The notes beneath the pieces were generated by a model. That model searched no databases. It was not told the DNA's origin and saw only the letters and a program-made list of their open reading frames with translations. The position numbers and the translations under genes were made by a program. From Enoplolaimus lenunculus (taxonomy: Eukaryota > Nematoda > Enoplea > Enoplida > Thoracostomopsidae), in NCBI GenBank assembly GCA_030248215.1, contig JASANG010002922.1, positions 310,001 through 374,000 on the forward strand: DNA of 64,000 nucleotides, read 5' to 3'. Every line of letters starts with the position of its first letter. Positions within the stretch are counted from its first letter, which is position 1. Of the stretch, positions 42,401-53,300 are shown one piece after another.

Positions 42401-44275
42401 TGGATGTGAAAATCTGGGGGTGAGCGGTCCCCTTCCGACCCCTCTAACGTGATCTACAGCCTTCTACAAAAGTTTTTGTCGAGGGGATTCGATTGTCACA
42501 CTTGTGTTATAACAATTATTACCGGTTGCTGATAAGTCTTGTAATTTTTAAAACACTGAATTTAAATGTTTCATGAACGGAAAGTTTCGTTACGCTTCGG
42601 TTTAACAGGCTTAGGTTTAGGAATATACTTCTACCATTGTTACGGCCCTGTTCTATACATCGGTCCAAATTCGGTACACGATTGCAATAGCACATGGTGC
42701 AACAGCGTTTTAAGCTCATATTGCATGCCGTGATGTGTCATGCTCTGTACTACGCGTTGTTCCGGAGCCATGTAACAAAACCCTTAAGCAGACCAATTGC
42801 GTCGAGGGCGCAATATTACTCAAATCGTATGGTGTACCGGCTTTGACGGTTAACGTCAGGGGCCCAAAACCCCTCCATTCCTGGGGGCACGCGGTAGTAG
42901 CCGTAATATTGAGTTCAATCAACACTGATGTACTACAGACTAACAGTTTAAGCGTAACTTTGGTCGAGTTAAAATTGCAGTCTCATGGCACTTTCTTATT
43001 AATGAAAATCAAAATTTTCGCTTTCTGCTTTTGACACAGGGTTAAATTTGGCATACTTCTGTTTTTGTTCGAAAAGTTGAACAGTTCAAGTAATTACTTA
43101 GGCATATACTTAAGTAAAGAATTCAGAAACCCAGCCCAGCAATGCACTACAAATAGTTTGAGAGCATTTTATGTCTCACCAGCCGTTTAATGTTGAACGG
43201 ATCTCGAACAGTTGGAAATTAAACCGCAGAGTACTTACAACCAGAAGTTTGCCTACGGTTCGGGAAGAAATTCGACCTCAGGAATCGGTTCTGGTAAAAA
43301 ATTTTGACAGAGTTTCCGACAGCTGCAAATTTTTCATGTTTCTAAAAAAAGTTGTAAGCTTCAGTGAGTTTGTTTGTAACTTTAGCGCAATTTTGAAAGC
43401 ATTTAATTAACCGAAATTTGTCAGAATGAAATTTTTGACGGAACGTAGCTTAGTATTTTCATTAAACTTTGTAAATTAAAATCATTCTTACATAATTTAG
43501 CCAATGTAAAGAACACGGGCGGAACAGTGTTATAAGCATATTCCCAAGCCTAAACCTAAGCCTAAGCCTAAGCCAAGCAAAAAATTAGTCTAAAGCTTAA
43601 ACTTACTCTTTTCTAGTGCCACAGAAAAACGTTCCGCCCCTGATCATTACATGGGCTCATAATTTTGACTTAACGCCCTGGTCGAAAGGTCTGTACTAGT
43701 AAATGTTTTACAACATAAATCATATAAAACTTCAGTCCACTGCAATTAGTTGTTCACACACACCTCTCACAGTGCATGTGTCTTTTGCGCCTGCAGATTA
43801 AGTTACTATATTTCTTCAGAAATTCTATTCGTTCGCAACAACAACTGCAACAAAAGCAACAACAACAACAACAACAACAACAAAAACAAACTAAACCTTT
43901 AACTCCAAAAAATGCTAATTCTGCCAGAGCAAAATCTAACTTCAAATCGCCGCTAAGGAAGCAGACTGCAGTCATGGAAGAACTTCCTGTGACAAATACT
44001 ATTAAAGCCCCAAGCCTGTCCAGCAACACCTTAAACGGTGAAACTACGAAACTTGACTTACCTCTATTACCTGGAAGCACTCGGTCGTTGCCCGCGTTCA
44101 CTTCAACCAGTAAGCGCAACTCAAAACAGCGGCAACAGCAACAACTGCCACTACAACACCATCAACAACCGCAAGAAAAACAACAAACACTCCACCACCA
44201 CAAACAACAACAGCAACCGCAGCAACAAATTGAAAAACAACAACAACAACTACCACAACAACAACAACAACTACC

Positions 44276-44368
<93 letters not shown>

Positions 44369-47300
44369 CGAAACATTTCACACGCGATCGCAAAGCCTGG
44401 ATCGAAAATATATATTCAACAGCCCAACGGAATCACTCCGTAGCACATCATCGACAACCGTTCTTCATTCACGATTTCATCGTTCAATGGATTATGTGAG
44501 GCGACTTGCGGCGTTTCAACAAAAATCACTTGAACTCGACCGGAGCGCACGTGTATTTGCGGGTCAAGCCAAAGGTACAGACCCACTCTCGGGGTCCAGA
44601 GTCGTTTCAACTCAGTGGGGCTCGGTGCCGGCGGCGTTGAATAATTTAGGATATACGGGTAAGTATTTCATATTGGAACTATGGAACAGAACGCAATGCG
44701 GGACCGTTAATTTTTAACAGTAGCGAAAATAATTATTTAACATCTCAAATCTATATAATTAAAGCTGGAATGCTCCACATACGTATTTTGGGCAAATTTC
44801 CGACATTACTTTGTTGTCAATATTTTTTAGCATAAACTATACCACGAGTTTTTAACAGATTAGCTACATTTGTATTAAAAAAACTTAAAACATATTTGCC
44901 GAAAATTTCCAACAATCTACTACTTTGTAACTTATAAAATAAAGGCTCTGCGAGGTTAACGTCTCAGCTTTTATCTCGTATTTTTGCAGTTCACCTCCAG
45001 GTAAGATATCTCAAAATTGGGCCGGATACAAGGGGAGACAAGGGGAATATAACCCTTCAAAATTCGTAGGAAGGCTTTAAAAACGCACGTTCACAGTAAC
45101 TACAACAGCCAGCAGAGGTCGAAAAATTGTTTTTTTTCGCTAGCTACGTTCGCTCACAACAGATATTTAGACGAAATTAATGCTGTCCGAAAATAAAATT
45201 TTGGCTACGCGTATGCGTAAGCTGAAAAGAAATTCTCGCGTTGGACCCTTAGCGACAAAAATAAGCTTAAACACAGCTGTATTCTACTTTAAGGAAGCCC
45301 AACCTCGCCTAGCGACGATTCGGCATTGACGTCGAGCTATACAAGTGCCGGTACCACAAACAGCGGCGGAAGTCTTTCGAACGGAAGCTGTCTATCTGCA
45401 GACGGGACTCAAACGAAGAACCCGAAACTTCAAAGCTATAAACGCTCTCTACGATCGATAAAGCAACGCCGAAAAGCCGCCGCAAGCAGAGAGAACCTTC
45501 CGAAAATAGCAGCAACTACCTTTCGGCACACCGGAGACCCTATGCGTTCAACGTACGAACTATGCCGGACCCCACCTGCCCTAAGGACCCCTTCTATCGT
45601 TCAACCAAACCGTCAAGGTCAGCCAGGTTATATTAGTCCCTGTCAGCGGAGCCCTGAGCCCTTTTATACCGGCAGCCGGTTGGTACTTTCGAGTCAAGAT
45701 CCTATAGATCAGTCGTCCAATTTATTAGGGTCAGCAAATCAATCTGAAAGTAACACTGGATATCAACCTGGGTATATAAGTCCATCTCAAGCGAGCATTG
45801 CACGGTTTGATGCCGTAAACCGGCCTGTATCTTCCCATCAAGAGTCCATAGATAAATCAATCAAACGCTCTATCACCAAACTTGACCATAGCCCTAACCA
45901 AGTAGTTGCAAACCCTTTACCAGCGACAGAGCCAGTTTTGCCTGAACCCAATGCGAACAACGAAAAACTAGCGCTAGCGCGACGATTTGTAGAAGACGAG
46001 CTACGAAAGCTACTCGGAACATCGCAATACCAAAGTGATTCTAAATTATACAATTTTTCTCCTGGAAATAATTCATCAATTACTCCAATCATTCAGACAC
46101 CGTTTATTACTTCAACAGTAGCTCGTTTTGATCAGGCCATAATGGAAAACGATAACCGCGGAGCGATGGCAGCATACGCCCAGTTTCAGACAGCAAAAGG
46201 TAATTTGAGCAATTTCTCAAGCAGCTACTGCGAAAATCGCCTGTGGGAAGCCAGCAATCAGCTTGCTCCTTCGAAGGGCCAGCCGATAAACCATGATCAA
46301 GATTGGAATGCTCATGAGTTGGCAATTTGTTGCAACCAGCCGCCAAGACGAATATCAGCCTTCACTGGGGGTTCAGCAAGTCAAAGGGTGTCACCCCGGA
46401 AAGGTTTGCCACCGGAAATCGAAGGAAACTGCGGTAGTTGTGGCCAAAATGTTGCGCAACGAACGCTAAAGGTGCTTGAACTGCAAGCTGGTAGTGGCGA
46501 AGTCACAAACGGGATACGTCCGGTATCAGTATCCGGTGATGTGAAGCTGTCTCCGGGCGGAATTACCGATGTTAACGGATACTGTTTAGATATGAACCGG
46601 GGGACCCTTGAAACGTATCGAATGAAACCGATCCCAGTTAGTACAGGTAAACAATCAACGTTTTTCTGCAATTTATAAGCAACATCCTATTTTACGAAAA
46701 AAGTTTTTGCAGCGACAACTTGCAGCTGCAACTTGCAGCTGCGAAGTTTTGTGAAAAAAAATTCGAACAAAACTTCTACGTTCGCATTGCAGCTGCAAGT
46801 TCTCACAGCAAAAATTTACAAATGTGAATGATTAGCATTTGCTTGCCCCATAAACTAATCTTAATATTTTTCTAGCAGTGCGATCGTGAATTACAGTAAT
46901 TCTAAATTAAACAGTACCATAAAGAGCCGTTTACGAAAATTTTGCACCGGATATGGTGGGACTCGAACCCACGCAGTACAAATTACTGGTCCGCTGCTTT
47001 AACCACAGAGCTGCGCAGCCATACAAACTTTTCGCTGCAATGGCTCTACATACCTTAAGTTTTGGTACTACAAGATACTTGTATGAATACGCCGCGTAAT
47101 CACATGAACTAGAGAGCGTTGCTCACATTTCCCAACCAATACCGCTAAGTAAGTCTAAGTTAACCAGTACCATATAGAGCCCTTCACAAACATTGTCTTC
47201 TCAACACAGCTGTTAATAGTAAAGTTAACGTTGTATTAAGTACGGTGATGTAGCATCTGAAAGCTGGTACAGTTATAAACTAGCATATATCAACCTTTTT

Positions 47301-50300
47301 ATCATTTTACAAGAAGCTTAACTCTGTACGGACTGCTGAAATATATTTATCATGATTCAGTTCAGAATCTTTGTAGTGTAAAACTACTTTTTTAACATTG
47401 CTCTTGTCATATTTATAGGTGCTTTTCCAAAATCTGTCACAGCCGTTGGCCAGTGTAACTCGGCCAACAGGCGCAGTGTCGCTCAGCAACTAGCCATTCA
47501 CAACAACTCATGGTCAGCCACAACCGCTAGCGGTCAATCGTACAGAAGTCCTGGTACCGGGTCACGCGACATTTTGCCGGCGTCGGCACAACGCCCTTGC
47601 CCGAACGCAGCGGCTCTTGAAGCAATTTTGTTAAACAATCACGCTGCTTATCATTCGAGCGTCGATCATTGTTCGAACGAACAAATTCAACTGTATCGTG
47701 CAAAGAAGGAAGCATTGCAGGTCAAACATTTTGCATTTTAACTTTTTAGTTTTTTTCAGCACAAAAAACTACAGTAAATCATTTGGTAATAAAATGCATG
47801 CAATGCTTACTTGTTTTAAAATAACTTCATTCCCGACGTACCTCACAGATAGAAGTAGAACGGCCGTAGGGCGCCGCTCCCGGGTCCACGACTCGAGGGT
47901 CTTTGTTCTAGCCGCCCTATGGGGGTCCTCACGGAAATATCTGTTTATGTAACACAAAATTAACCGCAGCATTTCAGCGATTTTTATGTTTATTTCCATT
48001 GTTATACAAGTAATCTATTTTCTCACGACATTTACTTTTATCAAGAGTGCATGATACTCTTAACAAGAGTATGCAACTGGGAACATTCTGTGTCGAAAAG
48101 AATGTACCTGGCACGCGTTGCATTTTTGGCCTACACCCCTTACTTGGGGGGGGCAAAATTTTCATTAAACGTTATAAATACGTTGCATTCCCATATGTTC
48201 ATACATACTCCGCGTATATCTTTAATCGTCGAAGCAACATATTGTGCATTAAAACTCAAATCAACCCCCCCTAAATCAGGTGGGTAAGGCGAAAATGCAA
48301 CGCGTGCTGGTACACTTTGTTCCATTCAGCGCCCAGATCGTTGCACACTCTCGTTTAAGATCATCCACTCTTGCTTTGATCAATTACAGTTTAAAATTGA
48401 AATAAGCTTCGAACCAGAAAGAGTCGATGAGCGATAAACAATTTTATATATATTCAGTCTATCGAAAGCGTTTCAGTTTAGTTTTGAGCTAAAAACGTAA
48501 AAGCGAGAGAAATTCATCTTCCCATTTTTATCCTTTTTACCCCACACGGGGGTCCTATCCCATTGGGTTACCAATCTGCAATGACCACCTTGCCCCATGG
48601 CGACCCTCGCCCCGCTTTGATTTCGGAACTATCTTTAGCTATGATGGTTTATGTATACTGCAGGAGTGATAAGTAACGCACATACCAGGTAACTTTTTCA
48701 GACAATAACGCGACAGACACTGAAGCCAAAAACGTTCGGTAAATGCAAATGCAGGTTTCTCCCCTCAGAAAAGTTATTCGGCGTACGCATGATATTGTCC
48801 AAGTTCGAAAAATTTGTTTCGCCATTAAGTTAAAGTTGACTCGAATTTTATTTGTTCTAAAATTCAGATTCTAATTTATTTTAAAATTCAAAAAGTTTAT
48901 TTCAGGGCCTTTTGTCCGACATCGATCGACTGTCATATTCCCGGCGCTCGGGAGATGCCCCTTTTGTGTCGTCTCCGCCACGCCACAGTGTTCCTCGTCA
49001 AACATGCAGTGATGGTGCTAGCAGTCGTTGTTCGTCAAACGTGTCACTGCACTTTCATAGAAGACATCATCGTCATTTGAAGCGGCATAAGTCGCAGTGT
49101 GACCGTGGGCAAAACGGCGCAAAATGTCGCGTGACGGGACAGGACACGCAACGCTGTGTAACCAATCAAAATTTGGCCAACATCAACTCAATACTGGAAC
49201 AGAAAGCGCAAGTTCAACACGTCGAGGTAGCAAAGAGATGTGTGTCTTTTGGTTATTCTCCCAGCAGCTGTTCGCTCAAAACTGGCCCGATTTTGAAAAT
49301 TTTGCCTACTTGATGTTCTACAATGACCTCCCTTGATCATTCTCGCTCTGATTTGAATTTCTGAAAAATTAAGCTTTTTGACCAAAAATGTCGAAAATTT
49401 ACAACGTTTACATGTAGTTGAACGAAGCTCTTAGCGTTAAATGAGATAGTGTTAAATATCCCCTGATCAAACAATCGTTCTCGAATACCAGTAGCCATCA
49501 AAGGCGGGATATCCGGATACCCGTTTTTTCGAATACATATCCGGTTATTTTTTATATCCGGCTTCCCAGATACCCGGTGCCCATCTTAACGAACTGCCAT
49601 TTACAGCTCCGGTGTTGGCAGCGCAATAAAAATTGTATGGTCAGGTGTATATGCCTACTTTATATAGTATTAATTGTTTCAGGATCGTATCAAGACTCTT
49701 GAAACTTTATCATATCCTGTAACTGCGAACAACTTTGTTGCCGAAAGTAGTGGAGGTGACAGCGGATTTGCTCAAACTACAGAATCAACCAGTGATTCAC
49801 CACAAAGAGCAGGCGCCGATAGCAACAGTCATCTGCATGAACTATACAACCATCGGCCACCTTTACTGCCACCGAACACTTCAGCGCAATCACGGTTAGT
49901 TTCATCAAGAGTGCATGATACCGTTTAAGAAGAGTATGCAACTGGGTACATTCTATGTAGAAAAAAATGTACCCAGCGCGCGTTGCATTTTTGGCTTACC
50001 CCCCCCCCCGTATTTGGGGGGGGGGGTCAAAATCTCCATCGATGTTGAAATTCATGTGCTATTGTATATACTAAAATGTGGTCCGATTATATTTTCGGTG
50101 TTGGCTGACGGATACACGTGTAAAATGAACGTAAAGTTGACCCCCCCAAAATGAGGGGGGATGGCCAAAAACGCAACGCGTGCCGGTACATTCTTTAATA
50201 CACAGAATGTATCCAGTTGCACACTCTTGTTAGAGTGATCATCCGCTCTTGGTTTCATAGACGACATTCAGTATGAGCTATGCGGGTGAAGCGCAAGGCC

Positions 50301-53300
50301 GCCAGGGACCCGGCCCCTCCCAGCTGAAAACCTGTTCTGTCGTATAGAGGCAAGCCAACTTGTTAGTCAGGATATATTTTTAGTTCACAATTTCAAAAGT
50401 ATAAAGCAAAATTGATTATATATCTAAGTAGGGTCAGAACCAAAATTTACATTAAGCTTACTGTACTAGTGAGCGCGAATACTGAAAAACTGTATCCAAA
50501 TTTTCTAATTATATAGAACAATCACGTCTATGTGCTAAAAAACTATTGACAACAAAGTATGCTGGAATCTTGCCCAAAATACGTATATGGAGTATTCCAG
50601 CTTTGCGCTAAAATGCAACGAATTATACTGCTTCAAACACAACTTGGTGTACTTCTTACCTTAAAGTAAACGAAACAATTCAACCCTGAATCTAGCCATT
50701 CTAACGCTTAAACTTGTGTTTCAGACCACAATTACCAACCAGCTACCGACATATGTCCACCGGTACGCCGTCAAAGCCTGCAGTCCAATGCTTGCAAGGG
50801 GGACACCCTTACATACCCCCTCTGAATCACACCAGTCGCGCAGCCGGATTATTTAGTCGCAGCCCTTCAAATGGCTTTCACTCGAGTAGCGATGCAACTC
50901 GAACTTCCGGCACCAGTGACGATTCATCCACGCGAGAAGCTCGGAGGTCTAACGGACATCCGGTTAGTCAAATCCGGTCAAAAAGTTTAGGATCAAAACG
51001 ATCTGGGGTATCCGCAAGAGGAGTCGCGTGGTATGTTGACGTTGACAACGCAAGTGAAAGCGCAAGACAGCGACTACTGGCTGAAGGTGTAATTCGTGTA
51101 CGCGCTGTTACTCTGAACAAAGCACCTTCACTGCAGGTAAGGCACAGAGTTCACTGAATGCAGCAGATTATAGCTGAGCATGGGTTTTAGTGTTTTTTTA
51201 CACAATTTTTTTTCAGTTTCGAGGGGAAACATTGTAAATTAACTAAATTAACATGGAATAGAAACTTTCAATTTGTCACAGGCCGTTGTTTTCGTTTTGG
51301 AAGCAAACTATTTTAACCAACGTGTTCAGCTGAGTGGAATGGTGTTAAATGTTTTCAGCGTTGTTCGTATTAGTAGAGTTTGTTAATGTTCAGTATATAT
51401 TTTTATGCGATTTATTTCGGCTTGGAGGGCAATGATTTTGACCGACGATGTAAAATGTGATTGGTTCAACATTTGGACGACTTTAAATTTTCACCAACTC
51501 CCGCTTGACCTTTACAAAGGTTGTTCTGCTGACTTGGATGGTACACGAATTTTCAACCGCGGCCCTGGGGAGGCCTCAAATGCATATGGCTCCAGACAGA
51601 CCTTGAAAGCTACCCACAGTTTCATCTGTCTTCCATTATTGCCCTGCGATCATTAGACAACATTGAAACAGTGAGATGTGGCACCAAAATCGATATTAAA
51701 TATTAGTTTTTAAAGCCGAATTGGAACAGTGAAATAAACGCAATTTCCTCTACTTAATCACCAAAAACAATTTCATTTAAACGGGTCCCGTCTCCTGTAC
51801 CTTTGATCACGCGACGTCCTGAAACCGGGTGTTAATTTTCCTATTTTTACATCAAACAGGAATCACTGTCCGATCAGCGACCAAAATTTATCATGGATTG
51901 CAAGCGACGACAGCGTAAAATTGCAGCTGCGTCGTGTGTTCGTGCAACTGCACAACGACAATTGCGCGAACTCGCCGCTGATGTCGCTGCGGGTAAACAA
52001 TCTATGCCAAACGGGCAATATTTGGAGTTAATCAGTCAGTCACAAGCTCGTGCGTTTCCGCTGGCTGAAATGGTGCGACAAACTAAACGGTAAGTCTTGC
52101 TCCTGTTTCCGCTACAACCCCTCGTACTTGCGGGACGAATGCGAAACGGACAACGATCAAATGATAAGGTCCTTGCCTTTATTTTTTTTAATTTTGTGCC
52201 ACGAACATTGCGTTTCGACTGACGCTCAGTTCGCTGGCGAAAGTTTCTCACCATATACATGGAGTGCCCCCCCACGCCCAATATTTCACGACCCGCCACT
52301 GGTATATATGTAGACATATCTGTGGGACTGGAAAAGGTTTGTGTTGGAATCAGGGTGTAAACGGATAGTAAAAAGAGCCAAAGACCTGCGGCATATATCT
52401 GGAGTTAATCATTCAGTCCCACGCTCGTGCGTTTCTATTCGCTGAAACGGTACCGTAGTAACCCGAATAAGACGGGGACTAACATTTATTTTGCTTCTGA
52501 AGAACTGGTACCCCCTGTTATTCGATGACAGACTTCATTTATTTTCAATTCAACCTATGTTAGTTGAATCCAAAATACCTACAACACTCTTCATTTTATC
52601 TTCTGTCTTTTAGGAAGAACTGACTTAATCCGAAGCATTTTTGCTGATTGTCATGCAGGTTAATCTCTTTTGTGGATTTGATGCACCTATGTTTAGGTAT
52701 ACGGGTTGTCTATGCATCTATTACATATTTAAGCAGTCCAGTCCATTATTCTACTTTAGTCTCTTGGGACTCAAAATGTGGGGACCCCTCTCATTAACCC
52801 CATCGTTATCGGGTCACTACAGTACGTCAATCAATTTCAGTAAATACAAGCAACTACCGGAATATCAACAGAAACGTATTGACGAACGCGCAGCCTTTGA
52901 AAAAACAACTAATAGAATAATGGCAAAAATGTACAATGAAGTAAGTTCGCATTTTCAATTCAGAAGATTAATTAATTTTGTCGCCACCGCGGCCGGATGT
53001 CGATTTTTTGCCAGAACCGGAAGCAGAGTCCGGTTGTAACCTGTTTGCTTCGCCCATTTAATAGCTAGACCACTAAGGCCCATGTATAGAACAGGACCGA
53101 AACAGTAGTGTAAGCATATTCGTAAGACTAAGCCTAACGCCTAAGCTTAAACGTAAGCATGAGCCTATTTTTATGCCTAAGCCTAAACAAAAAATTTAGT
53201 CTAAACCTTAAACTGACTCTATTACAGCCCCTCCGCAAAACGATCCGGCCCTGTTCTATACATGGGCCAGAACTAAACGCCATACAGGGCTTTTAGAATT

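Noticed and set aside
44098-44376. Minus-strand polyvaline open frame
   Set aside because: Shadow of the CAA tract; only the + frame has protein-like flanks.
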